From a virus: a stretch of DNA of 39,776 bases. The translations under genes and the position numbers were made by a program. The notes under the pieces are model-generated. The model did no database searches, had not been told where the DNA came from, and saw nothing but the letters and a program-made list of their open reading frames with translations. The stretch is taken from IMG/VR virus record IMGVR_UViG_3300031707_000057, positions 1 through 39,776 of that record; one strand, given 5' to 3'. Below, piece after piece: positions 1 to 8,291 of the stretch (its first letter is position 1; each line of letters starts with the position of its first letter).

Positions 1-887
1 TTTCCGTGATTATTCCCATCCGAACCTATCGTTAAAGTATAACCGCCGTCAGAAATCGTTCCGGCGGTATAAGTAAATTCTTTATAAGTTTTAACGTTTG
101 AAGCGAACGTCAAGGTGTTTCCTGATTTATTTATGGTTACTGTCGGCAAGATTCCGCCCGAAGTTACGGTTATGCTTTGGTTATTTCCGCCGCTTATCGT
201 TATTAAAGCATTATGGGCGGAATTATATTGACCGAAGACCGCCGCGACTGTAATATTCCCGGTTACGATAAGATTTCCAGAAGTCCCGGCGTTTAAATTC
301 CCGGCCGACAACGTCAACGCCCCAACGTTTAACGTTCCGGTCAATGTCCAGGCGTTAAGTGTCGGGCTTCCACCGGTGCAGGAAATTTCAGTCGTTCCCA
401 AAGTAACACCGCCGCCGGTTATCGTTCGCGCCGCCGTAGCTAAAAATTTTGTTGTGTTACTGGTCGCCGTCCAGGTCGTTCCTGACCATGTAACATTTCT
501 AACAAATTTCATTATTCCGGAACCGCCCGTAAATGTTCCCGAAGAAAATGTCGCGGCCCCGTTAAAAGTTATCGTTCCGCTTCCACCGGTAAACGTTCCG
601 CCGGTTCCAGGCGCGAAACTCATATTTGAAGTTCCGACCGTGACCGTATTCGTTGAAGATTGCGTTATTGTATTTGTATAACCAGAAGTAACGGAAAAAC
701 CCGCGACGTTTATTGTCGTGTCTAAAGTACAAGGATTATTCCCGTAAGTACCGGCACCGTCAAAGATTGCAATATCACTTGAACCCGGAACCGACGCGCC
801 TCCGGAACCGCCCGAAGACGTTGACCAAGACGCTGTACTATTATAACTATGCGTTTGCGCTGTATCTACATAATATCTACTTGCCAT
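1..887 (-). CDS. N-terminal part of repetitive beta-rich tail/adhesin protein (continues at 39776)
   Basis: Starts at ATG 887-885 with an AAAGGT ribosome binding site just after the stop of the baseplate J gene. It stays open to base 1, giving 295 complete codons plus two bases. It is rich in Gly, Thr, Ser and Asn, with short alternating beta strands (for example NLIVTGNITV), as in beta-solenoid tail or adhesin proteins. No signal peptide is visible. Joining base 1 to base 39776 completes an Asn codon and continues in frame into the 38048 gene, so these are two parts of one 871-residue protein. Its place directly after the baseplate genes and before other fibre genes suggests a virion surface role; that role is inferred. 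Confidence 0.75.
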   Translation of the reverse strand, partial: MASRYYVDTAQTHSYNSTASWSTSSGGSGGASVPGSSDIAIFDGAGTYGNNPCTLDTTINVAGFSVTSGYTNTITQSSTNTVTVGTSNMSFAPGTGGTFTGGSGTITFNGAATFSSGTFTGGSGIMKFVRNVTWSGTTWTATSNTTKFLATAARTITGGGVTLGTTEISCTGGSPTLNAWTLTGTLNVGALTLSAGNLNAGTSGNLIVTGNITVAAVFGQYNSAHNALITISGGNNQSITVTSGGILPTVTINKSGNTLTFASNVKTYKEFTYTAGTISDGGYTLTIGSDGNNHG

Positions 888-896
888 ATTTACCTT

Positions 897-2354
897 TTAA
901 ACGATTGCGGCCGTTATTCTTGAACTATCGAATAAGCAAATTTCCGACGCGGCGACGGCAATATTTGACGTTGACCATGAAGGCGGGCCGCCCGCCGTGT
1001 TTGTTTTTGATATTTTTATTACGGCGGTCGCGATTCCAGAAACAGAATAAACAGGATTATAAAACTTTTGAATAATCATGTTTTGACCGATTTCAAAAGT
1101 ATTTCCATAAGCCAAAATATTCGCGCGAATTAAATCAATTCCGTTTGTCGGAAATGTTTCTTCTGGATTCAATGTAATAACAACATCGACCCAGCCGAAT
1201 CTCTCTGTCGGTCTTGAAAAATTTATCGTTTGAAGGTTTCCCTGGGAATCGGTTATTTGAATATGTTCGCCTGTGCCCGGATCGCTCCATGTTTCTATAC
1301 CGGCGGGCTTTAACTGCCAAAGTTTTTCTGCAATATCCGCGTCCGTTCCACCGACAACGATTGTTTCGAAAGACTTTCCGGGACGTCCGTCGCCGTCCGT
1401 GATAAGCGTTCTATTTTCTATTATTAAAACGGCCAGGACGGATTCGACTTCTTGTAATATACGCGCACGGATAGCTTCAAAGGACGCGGCGCCCAGGACG
1501 CGCAAACTTGCCCGGCGTCGAATCCGAAGTTCGTCATCGGTTTCAATATTTCGCCCCGTTGCTCCGTCTTGTAAATTATTGACCGCGACAAGACCAGAAA
1601 CAGGCGTTTCAATCTTAGTCAACGCGCCCGCGACCGCAACTATTGGGCCTGTGTTTAACGCTTCGTAACTTGTCGGCGTCCATATTTCAAGCAATGTTAA
1701 ATTTGTAAAAGTCACAACTGAAAAAGGCGTTTGTAAATCGTCAACTAAAACAGTAAAAGTTCCATCAAGATTATCGGTCGCGGTTACTTTGTCTTGTGTC
1801 GGCGGCCCGGAATTAATAACAGTTACAAACGCCTGAACGATTTCATCTTTTGTCGGACTGGAATCGGACAAGACTTCAAAATCGGTTCCGTCAATCTGAA
1901 CTTTATATGTGTACCCTGGTACAAGCGTCGATATATCTATTATACATTTTAAAACTTTGTATTTCGTAATTGTTTCGTCTTCTTTTTGTTCAAAGATTTC
2001 GTTCACAATTGAAAGACTGGTTTGGGTTCCTTTTGGAACGACAGTTCCTTCAACCCCGTTTAAAATTGCCGTGACCTCTGTTTTTGTCGCGCCTAATCGA
2101 ATGACCCCGGTATATTGCGCGACGTTATCAAGCGAAAATCCTTCGGCGGACGCCGGATATTCTGAAAGATAAACCGCTTCCATAACTTCCCAAATGTCGG
2201 AAATTGTCTTTGATACAATCCCAATTATTTGACCGAAGACGGAATCCGGCGCCGTGTTTATTTCTGGAAATGTTGTTTTTAAATCGGTTTCAATATCTGA
2301 AATAATTTCTGGTAAACGTTTAATTTCAAAACCGTTTTGCGTTAATCCTGACAT
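897..2354 (-). CDS. Baseplate J-like wedge protein (Mu gp47 / P2 gpJ family)
   Basis: 485 residues. The N-terminus (LPEIISDIETDL, then DSVFGQIIGI) and the middle part GRNIETDDELRIRRRASLRV are typical of the baseplate_J family, which forms the outer baseplate wedge of contractile tails. Start ATG 2354 has an AGAGG site. Residues about 143-225 form an inserted beta-rich domain (YTYKVQIDGTDFEV onward) not usual for J proteins and related to inserts in three other virion proteins here. The 1-bp gap from the gp46/gp25-like gene upstream matches the usual wedge gene order. Confidence 0.85.
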   Translation of the reverse strand: MSGLTQNGFEIKRLPEIISDIETDLKTTFPEINTAPDSVFGQIIGIVSKTISDIWEVMEAVYLSEYPASAEGFSLDNVAQYTGVIRLGATKTEVTAILNGVEGTVVPKGTQTSLSIVNEIFEQKEDETITKYKVLKCIIDISTLVPGYTYKVQIDGTDFEVLSDSSPTKDEIVQAFVTVINSGPPTQDKVTATDNLDGTFTVLVDDLQTPFSVVTFTNLTLLEIWTPTSYEALNTGPIVAVAGALTKIETPVSGLVAVNNLQDGATGRNIETDDELRIRRRASLRVLGAASFEAIRARILQEVESVLAVLIIENRTLITDGDGRPGKSFETIVVGGTDADIAEKLWQLKPAGIETWSDPGTGEHIQITDSQGNLQTINFSRPTERFGWVDVVITLNPEETFPTNGIDLIRANILAYGNTFEIGQNMIIQKFYNPVYSVSGIATAVIKISKTNTAGGPPSWSTSNIAVAASEICLFDSSRITAAIV

Positions 2355-2355
2355 A

Positions 2356-2721
2356 TTATAAAACCTCTGTTTTTGTAACCGACCCGAAATCCGTGTCGGC
2401 TGTGAATGTTACCGTCAAGCGTCGCGTTTGTGGATTGAAAGAACTTTCATAGGCCAATAAACTTTTAACGCCTGGAGTATCTAATATATATGCTTTCATT
2501 ATGGCGTCTATTCGTCCAAGGTTCGGATTTTTTACAAGAATATCCTCATACAATGGAAGACCGGTCAACGTGTCAAGGAAATATTCACCGCGAAAAAATA
2601 AGTTTCGAATACTTGCGTTTTGCGAAATAGCTTCTTGACCTTCGACAATTTTCAAATCGTAATTTTCAATTTTTAAATCGTGTGTTTCTTCGTCAAGTAA
2701 AAGGTCTTTTATAATATTCAT
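2356..2721 (-). CDS. Baseplate wedge protein, gp46 / gpW-gp25-like
   Basis: 121 residues. Small acidic protein with the motif NASIRNLFFRGEYFLDTLTGLPLYEDILVKNPN and a C-terminal beta half (RRLTVTFTADTDFG), the pattern of Mu gp46-like and gp25-like wedge proteins. It sits between the spike and J genes, as in Mu-like baseplate operons. Its ATG overlaps the stop of the spike gene (TAATG), so translation is likely coupled. Confidence 0.75.
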   Translation of the reverse strand: MNIIKDLLLDEETHDLKIENYDLKIVEGQEAISQNASIRNLFFRGEYFLDTLTGLPLYEDILVKNPNLGRIDAIMKAYILDTPGVKSLLAYESSFNPQTRRLTVTFTADTDFGSVTKTEVL

Positions 2722-3416
2722 TATTCGGCCTTTGTTTTTACTGTCAATTGTGAATCGTTTAATTCAGTTCCGTTAAATGGCAGTCCTGGAACAGGCACGG
2801 GCGGCGGCAATAAACCAGTCAAAGAAGCGGGTGTCGATGTTGTTACGGCGCTGACAGGGCCTATACAATTATGAACATGATTATTAAAAAGCGTTTTAAA
2901 TTCTTCATTCACTAATTTTTTTAAACTGTTCGCGCCGATTTCAATATTCCCGTCTTTCTTAATAATAATCTTTTCGCTATTATGAACGATAATAAAATCG
3001 TCGTTATTTTCCGCAAGTGTCGCGGCGGTAAAATCCCAAAGCCCAGGTATTGCGATTGCGTCCGTCAAATCGAACTTGCGCGGGTCGCCTGGTTCCGATT
3101 CCCCGCCCTTGAAAAGCCAGGTTTCAAGTGACCGTTGCGAAAAGACCAAAAGAACGCCGTCGCCCTGGACAAGCGGGAAATGAATCATTGACGTTTTTGT
3201 CCTGGGAAAAATAACCGGGACGGCGGATATTATCGGCATAGGTGAAACGGTTCCGTCTTTATATTTCTTTTTAATAAGCGGCGTGACCGTGGCTTTTTGC
3301 GTTTTATAGTCGTATGTTTCAACGCGCCCAGGTAAACAAGTATTAATTAAACCAAGCTGAAACTTGACGGCGGTTTCGATTGCCTGGTTCAAAGTCTTCG
3401 GGTTCGTTTGATTCAT
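2721..3416 (-). CDS. Baseplate spike protein, Gp138/gp45-like
   Basis: About 231 residues from ATG 3416; an in-frame TTG at 3440 is possible, but a GAGG site lies nearer the ATG. The N-terminal OB-like part (INTCLPGRVETYDYKTQKATVTPLI) and the phrase VQGDGVLLVFSQRSLETWL are characteristic of Gp138-type spike N-terminal domains. The C-terminal half is short beta and Pro-rich linker (LLPPPVPVPGLPF). The predicted role is the central membrane-puncturing spike under the hub. It overlaps the end of the hub gene upstream. Confidence 0.75.
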   Translation of the reverse strand: MNQTNPKTLNQAIETAVKFQLGLINTCLPGRVETYDYKTQKATVTPLIKKKYKDGTVSPMPIISAVPVIFPRTKTSMIHFPLVQGDGVLLVFSQRSLETWLFKGGESEPGDPRKFDLTDAIAIPGLWDFTAATLAENNDDFIIVHNSEKIIIKKDGNIEIGANSLKKLVNEEFKTLFNNHVHNCIGPVSAVTTSTPASLTGLLPPPVPVPGLPFNGTELNDSQLTVKTKAE

Positions 3417-3420
3417 TTTT

Positions 3421-4287
3421 CTAAATTTCCTCAACGTCAAGCGAAGTATTCCAGTCGTTCCCGTGTGTGTCGCCGTTGTGTTCTATATTTACGATTCTGA
3501 AATTTGAGCCTTTTTTAATTTCGTGGCTTTCGATTTCTATTTTCCCGCCTATGGTCGCGCCCGCGTAAAGCAACGAATTGACCCGCCATCCTGGGCGCTT
3601 GTCGGTCGCGCCGCTTGCGTCTTGCCCTGAACTCAAATCGGTCAAATGCTCCGGGCTTCCAATAAGACCGGTCGAAGGTGAAAGAAATATTTTCGGTTTA
3701 TTATTTGTCCCGGACATTGTAAGAATTTGCAATTTCCTGTCTTGAACCGACCATTTGAAATTTAATTTTTCTGCAAGTTTATTAAAAGCGTCTTTGACCA
3801 AACCGTTAAACGTGAACCCGGCCCCGAATTCCGCGTCGGTAATGTTTACAGTATCAACAAAATCTTTCGGCAATTCAAGCGCGGAAATGACTTCGCTTAA
3901 AATATGCTTCGCTCCGGTTCCTTCGGCAAAATTGAAACGGATTTTCTTTGTCGTCAATTCTTTTTCGCCGTCGTTGCCTTCAAGTTTGGTAATCCAGTCC
4001 GGGCCGTTCTTTATGTGATTTATGTTTGTTATGTCGCCGGAATATATATCGGTTAAGACGTCCGATTCGCTTAAATAACCAACTGATAATATCATAATGT
4101 CGCGAAGTTTTTTAATTTTGTTTCGGGTGACTTCGGACAAATTATAAACGTCAATTTCCGCCGTGTTCGATTCCGACTTTTCGGTCTTCTTTATTTTAAA
4201 CGTGACCTTTAAATCTTTTATTAATATTCCAGTAAGTGAACCAGGTTCGCCGATAACAACAGAAACGGCGCGATTATATAAACTCAT
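3421..4287 (-). CDS. Baseplate hub protein
   Basis: 288 residues. The N-terminus (ILIKDLKVTFKIKKTEKSESNTAEIDVYNLSEVTRNKI) matches the hub-type proteins found next to Gp138 spikes in Bcep781-like and cyanophage Pam3-like baseplates. It should form the trimeric hub linking the tube to the spike. It overlaps the plug gene upstream by 4 bp (ATGA) and the spike gene downstream. Family assignment rests on sequence feel plus gene order. Confidence 0.7.
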   Translation of the reverse strand: MSLYNRAVSVVIGEPGSLTGILIKDLKVTFKIKKTEKSESNTAEIDVYNLSEVTRNKIKKLRDIMILSVGYLSESDVLTDIYSGDITNINHIKNGPDWITKLEGNDGEKELTTKKIRFNFAEGTGAKHILSEVISALELPKDFVDTVNITDAEFGAGFTFNGLVKDAFNKLAEKLNFKWSVQDRKLQILTMSGTNNKPKIFLSPSTGLIGSPEHLTDLSSGQDASGATDKRPGWRVNSLLYAGATIGGKIEIESHEIKKGSNFRIVNIEHNGDTHGNDWNTSLDVEEI

Positions 4288-4631
4288 ACAACGCCCCCGG
4301 CTTCAAGCGTCGCTATTTCGTCTTCGGTTATGTAACCAATAAACGCCTTATCTTCAATAAAATCATTCTGTGAAAGTCGAACCATTGCCCCGGAACCTTC
4401 GCCGACGATTAAAACGCCGGGCGGTAATCCGGGCTTAATAATATCAGTTACAAGCGGATAACCTAAAACAACTTTAACGCCGGAAACCAGGGCGACGCCG
4501 TCCGCGTCTTTTATTGAAATCGTCCAATATTGCCCCCGGTCGTTCCAGTCGAAACGCAATTCATAAACGATATTATCAATAATAGTCGTTTGAGTGAACG
4601 ACGCTAAATTATAAAATTTTATAATTACCAT
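4284..4631 (-). CDS. Small baseplate plug protein (Pam3 gp18-like)
   Basis: 115 residues. It has the signature order YELRFDWNDRGQYWTISIKDADGVALVSGVKVVLGYPL, common to a small beta-sandwich baseplate family known from cyanophage Pam3 (plug gp18). Start ATG 4631 has an AAAAAGG site. It lies between Dit-like and hub genes, the expected position. The precise role in the baseplate is inferred from family and neighbours. Confidence 0.7.
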   Translation of the reverse strand: MVIIKFYNLASFTQTTIIDNIVYELRFDWNDRGQYWTISIKDADGVALVSGVKVVLGYPLVTDIIKPGLPPGVLIVGEGSGAMVRLSQNDFIEDKAFIGYITEDEIATLEAGGVV

Positions 4632-4642
4632 TTTAAACCTTT

Positions 4643-5284
4643 TTATTTATTAACAATAATCTTATATGTTGCTTTGGCTTCATCATAGGCCGCCGCAAGC
4701 CATGATTTTTCAATTCCTGTCGCCGCCGCCGCCGTTTGTGAACCGGTCGCCGCCGTCGCCTGGGCCTGGTTCGCGACGCCGGACTTTACGTTCTGAACTT
4801 TTGAAACTTCGGATTTCGCAACTTGTATGCTTTGTAGTTTTGCGGAAAAATTAAGCGCTTCGCCGGTTTGTCCGTTCCTGGGAAACGTAATTGAAACCAT
4901 AACCATATCAGTATAAACAGTAAGACCGGTTACAACGTCGAAAGTCTTTCGGTCAAATAATTTAGTGACCGGATTATATTTTCCATTCTGCAATTGAATC
5001 AATTTGTCGAAGGCGCTTTCCGTCCGGGTTCCAGTTCCGACCGCCCCGCTTATCGAACTTAACGCGCCGCCCAATAATGAAACCGGCGAATTCGTGACAA
5101 ACCCTTCAATTGTTAAAACGTGCGGTTGTCTTATAACGTGGTCGGAAATTACCGAACCGTTTTCAATTGGAAATTGTGTCACCTGGTTGTTAAATTCGTG
5201 ACTTTCCGAAACGGCGGCGTCAAGTGTTATTGTGTCAATTTTGGGCGGCTTCTTGCGCCCCAGGATTAAAGACATAAGCGCCAT
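4643..5284 (-). CDS. Dit-like baseplate/tail protein
   Basis: 213 residues. The N-terminal domain (KIDTITLDAAVSESHEF, ISDHVIRQPHVLTIEGFVTN) and the middle GLTVYTDMVMVSITFPRNGQTGEALNFSAKLQSIQV resemble the N-terminal domain of Dit-like proteins in contractile phages. These proteins ring the lower end of the tube and connect it to the baseplate. An Ala/Gln/Thr-rich linker follows at about 165-190. The ATG overlaps the tape-measure stop (TAATG). Confidence 0.7.
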   Translation of the reverse strand: MALMSLILGRKKPPKIDTITLDAAVSESHEFNNQVTQFPIENGSVISDHVIRQPHVLTIEGFVTNSPVSLLGGALSSISGAVGTGTRTESAFDKLIQLQNGKYNPVTKLFDRKTFDVVTGLTVYTDMVMVSITFPRNGQTGEALNFSAKLQSIQVAKSEVSKVQNVKSGVANQAQATAATGSQTAAAATGIEKSWLAAAYDEAKATYKIIVNK

Positions 5285-6972
5285 TATTCGCCCCCGGCGT
5301 TCTCATTGAAAACCTTACGAAAAGATTTTTGATTTTCTTCGGAAACAATATTCCGAATAAAAGCTTCGCCCTCTTTTGTTTGCATTGATGAAACGCCGCC
5401 CGGTAATGCAAGAGTGATATTACTTGTCACGTTCACATTATTATTAAACGACTTCGAAGTCGAAGACGGAACCCCGGCAATGGCGGGAGTCGCGAACGTC
5501 CCGGCGTTTACTTGACCAACTTGAAATAATGATATAATATTTTTAAATATATTTGCTATTGATTCGCTTGCATTGATTGACTTTTCTTCATTTTTTTGTT
5601 GGCCTGCAAATTTAAATAAATCAAAACCAAGAAATGAAACCGTAGCTTCTTTTTCTGGATTAAGCGCGTCTTTCATTTCTTTTGTAATTTCATATCCGCC
5701 GGGCTTTCCTTCCTTACCGCTAAACGGTTTTTTAAGTCCTCTGAAAATTTCTTTAATGCCTTCAAGTGCTTTGGTTAAGTTTAATGTGAAAGTACCTGTT
5801 ATAAAATCAATTAATCCTGTTAATATTAATTTTATTCCTTCGATAGTATCTCTAATACCTTCTTTTATTTCCTTCCATTTATTTTTAAAAACTATTATAA
5901 ACTTATCAAATCCGCCAAACATTCGCCCGAACAAAGAGTCCCCGCCTGTCTTCCAAACTTCAAAATCTTGGACAAGCAAAACCATTGCGGCAATCAACGC
6001 AATTATGGCCGCCGGTATTAACCAAACAGTCCCGGAAAATAACGCGCCCGCGATTACGGCCCCGGAAAACGCGGTTCTAATCATTGCTAACATTGTTATT
6101 AATTTACTTGAAAAATATAAGACCGGCCCCATTGCGGCTGCGAATCCAAGAAAGACAAGAATTATCTTTCGGGTTCCCGCGTCCAGGTTCCGGAATCGTT
6201 CAAGGAATTTTGCGATTGCGTTTAACGCTTTATTTACGGCGGGTAATAATATGGAACCGAACGAAACCGAAACGTCGGTCAAGCGATTTTTAACACGCTT
6301 CAACTGTTGGTCGAAGTCGCCGGATTGCCTGGCAAAATGGCCGAAGGCATTTCCGCTTCGCTTCGTGACAAGTTCAAGAACCGCGTGGGCTTCTGCCTGT
6401 CGCTTTGTCGAAAAAACAATTCCGTTTTGTCTATCTTCCAATATTTGGCTTTTAATTTCAGTTTCTTCAATTGCAATTCCGTATTGTTTCAACGATCGGG
6501 TTTGACCTGTCAACGCAAGCGTTAAAGTTTGGGCGACTTCGGACGTTCCACCTTCGACCTGGTTAAACGCCGCAATATCCGCCGCCAAACCTTGAACCTT
6601 TGCCGAAAAATCAAGCGACGCCTGTTTTCCGAATCCGAAACTTTGAAGCAAGTTCCCGGTCGTCGCCAAAGCAAGACGGGCGGCCCCGCCGGTCATATTG
6701 AACGAATCGGCGACTTGTTGCGCGACGGCTTCGGCTCCGGTTCCCAAACCTTCAAAGACGCGGTTAAACTTTTCTTTCTTTTCTTCGGCATCGGCGGCCA
6801 TTTTAACGAATCCGCCTAACATTCCGGCAATCGGCAAGGTAACGCCCAAAGTCAGTTTTTTACCCAAAGAACCCATTCGACCGGCGACGCCCTGGACGCG
6901 CTGTTCGACCCGGCGAAGCCCTGCTTCGTCAAGTTGAAAGCCTATTTTATTGATTAACTCCCGAACTATCAA
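5284..6972 (-). CDS. Tail tape measure protein
   Basis: 562 residues from TTG 6972-6970, chosen because GGGG lies about 6 bases upstream; the frame is open further up to about 7050 without a better start. The N-terminus RELINKIGFQLDEAG, a long alpha-helical body and a hydrophobic central block (LFSGTVWLIPAAIIALIAAMVLL) are typical of tape measures. They set tail length and thread membrane segments into the host. It is short for the class; at about 1.5 angstrom per residue it suggests a tail of roughly 80-90 nm. It lies downstream of the frameshifted chaperone genes as expected. Confidence 0.85.
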   Translation of the reverse strand: MIVRELINKIGFQLDEAGLRRVEQRVQGVAGRMGSLGKKLTLGVTLPIAGMLGGFVKMAADAEEKKEKFNRVFEGLGTGAEAVAQQVADSFNMTGGAARLALATTGNLLQSFGFGKQASLDFSAKVQGLAADIAAFNQVEGGTSEVAQTLTLALTGQTRSLKQYGIAIEETEIKSQILEDRQNGIVFSTKRQAEAHAVLELVTKRSGNAFGHFARQSGDFDQQLKRVKNRLTDVSVSFGSILLPAVNKALNAIAKFLERFRNLDAGTRKIILVFLGFAAAMGPVLYFSSKLITMLAMIRTAFSGAVIAGALFSGTVWLIPAAIIALIAAMVLLVQDFEVWKTGGDSLFGRMFGGFDKFIIVFKNKWKEIKEGIRDTIEGIKLILTGLIDFITGTFTLNLTKALEGIKEIFRGLKKPFSGKEGKPGGYEITKEMKDALNPEKEATVSFLGFDLFKFAGQQKNEEKSINASESIANIFKNIISLFQVGQVNAGTFATPAIAGVPSSTSKSFNNNVNVTSNITLALPGGVSSMQTKEGEAFIRNIVSEENQKSFRKVFNENAGGE

Positions 6973-7119
6973 GATAAACCCCGTATTTTGAAGCACAAAC
7001 AACGGCGGGCGGCCGTCCTGCCCGGTTCGCCGGTCGGTTCAAACCTTATGTCGTCCGGGACTGGACGGCTTTTAAACGCTTGTAATGCGTCGCCCCGGGT
7101 CGAACCGGCAATTATTGCC

Positions 7120-7775
7120 CTATGCTTTCATTTTCGTTTTATCCATTTCCTTTTTGTCGATATATGCTTTCATATCAAGAACCGCGTTTCCCCTTGCAAT
7201 GTCATCATAAGACCAGGACGTTTTTAGTTCCCCCCAGGTCGCGACGCCTTCAAGAACCAGGCGCCAGGCGGCCCATTCGTCCCGAAGTTCGCTGTCTAAT
7301 CTTTGGCCGATTGCCGGGTCTTCGGAATCTTGTTCGGCGCTTGCGCGAATAGTTCGCCAATATTCCTTTGACCGAAAAAACAGTTTACTTCAATAACGTA
7401 TAATAAAATCTTGTAAAGTGAAAAGTATTTCGCCGCGAACTTTACGTCGATAACTTCTTTTTTAACGTCCTGGTTATCAATGGAAGTGTTTGACAAAAGT
7501 TCAAGAAATAAATTGATAATGTTATCGTCGATATTCTCTACAAGCGCGGCGACGGCTTCGCCAATTGCCCCGAAGTCGATTTCCGAATCCAGGACATTAG
7601 ACAAACCGCTTTTGTTTTGTTTGATTGCTGAAACCGCTTTTCCCAGTGCCGGGCCTAAAAATCGAAGTAATTTACCTTTGATTTTAAGACCGTGAAGCCC
7701 TGGAAAAACCGTGACCGAAACTTCGAAACCGTCGATATTTTTCGACTTGGTTTCAAGAATTGACTTTGAATCCAT
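7120..7775 (-). CDS. Tail assembly chaperone, -1 frameshift product (gpGT-like)
   Basis: A slip at 7380-7374 moves ribosomes from the 159-codon chaperone frame into an overlapping frame that runs to TAG 7122-7120. The added part begins RSKEYWRTIRASAEQDS and continues WAAWRLVLEGVATWGELKTSWSYDDIA, about 84 residues, giving about 218 in total. This frame has no start codon of its own near its beginning and has the codon use of the phage. Position directly before the tape measure and the G/GT arrangement match tail assembly chaperones across tailed phages. Confidence 0.75.
7296..7775 (-). CDS. Tail assembly chaperone, short form (gpG-like)
   Basis: 159 residues from ATG 7775 with an AAGGGGG site. 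It begins SILETKSKNIDGFEVSVTVFPGLHGLKIKGKLLRFLGPALG, the pattern of tail assembly chaperones in phages with DUF3277/DUF3383 tails. It is not expected in the virion; it binds the tape measure during tube polymerisation. The last 25 codons are read only when the ribosome does not slip. Confidence 0.75.
   Translation of the reverse strand: MDSKSILETKSKNIDGFEVSVTVFPGLHGLKIKGKLLRFLGPALGKAVSAIKQNKSGLSNVLDSEIDFGAIGEAVAALVENIDDNIINLFLELLSNTSIDNQDVKKEVIDVKFAAKYFSLYKILLYVIEVNCFFGQRNIGELFAQAPNKIPKTRQSAKD
7374..7380 (-). promoter_or_regulatory. Programmed -1 ribosomal frameshift site T TTT TTC
   Basis: On the minus strand the bases TTTTTTC lie in the chaperone frame as TTT TTC, giving the canonical slippery heptamer X XXY YYZ. 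A -1 slip leads directly into the 84-codon overlapping frame ending at 7120. Confidence 0.8.
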
Positions 7776-7803
7776 TTTGTACCGTCCCCCTTAAAAATGG
7801 TTA

Positions 7804-8247
7804 TTATGTCGCGGGTTCGAAGTCCGCGTTCCCGCCTGGAAATTCGTCGTAATCTGCAAGGTCGAAAATCCATTCCCGATTGCTGATTTCTTTCGCGTAA
7901 TCCAAAGGCGGCATTTTACGAACCCATGCAAGCGCCGAAAAGTGAGTCGAGCGGCCCGAATTGTCTTTTATAAATATCGGGACAATTCCGGTCGCGGTCG
8001 CCTGGTCAAGTATCGCGAAAGCATAAAGCGCGTCGTTCGAAGGCGAAGTTTGAGCAAGCGTTATAGTCAACTGTCCGGACTGGTCGTTCGACTTCGCGCG
8101 TGAAACGATTCCGTCGGTTCCGACAACTTTCGAAAAAGCGTCCGTTGACCGTTCCAAGTGAATAAAAGTTCCGTCTGCGAATCCGTGAATCGGAACGCCG
8201 CCGACCACAACGGAAACCGCTTTCGGGTCGTATGTTCTGACTGACAT
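7804..8247 (-). CDS. Tail tube protein (DUF3277-like)
   Basis: 147 residues. It starts MSVRTYDPKAVSVVVGGVPIHGFADGTFIHLERSTDAFSKVVG and contains GLVSRAKSND-like and LTITLAQTSPSNDALYA segments typical of the DUF3277 inner tube family of contractile phages. It forms stacked hexameric rings inside the sheath. SD AAAAAGGGG. It lies between sheath and chaperone genes, the standard order. Confidence 0.85.
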   Translation of the reverse strand: MSVRTYDPKAVSVVVGGVPIHGFADGTFIHLERSTDAFSKVVGTDGIVSRAKSNDQSGQLTITLAQTSPSNDALYAFAILDQATATGIVPIFIKDNSGRSTHFSALAWVRKMPPLDYAKEISNREWIFDLADYDEFPGGNADFEPAT

Positions 8248-8291
8248 AATTTAAAACCCCTTTTTGAAGTTAAAGTATATTTTCTTTTTTG

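Noticed and set aside
7085-7110. T-arm-like GGTTCGACC as part of a tRNA
   Set aside because: No matching acceptor, D or anticodon stems around it; upstream DNA is the coding end of the chaperone.
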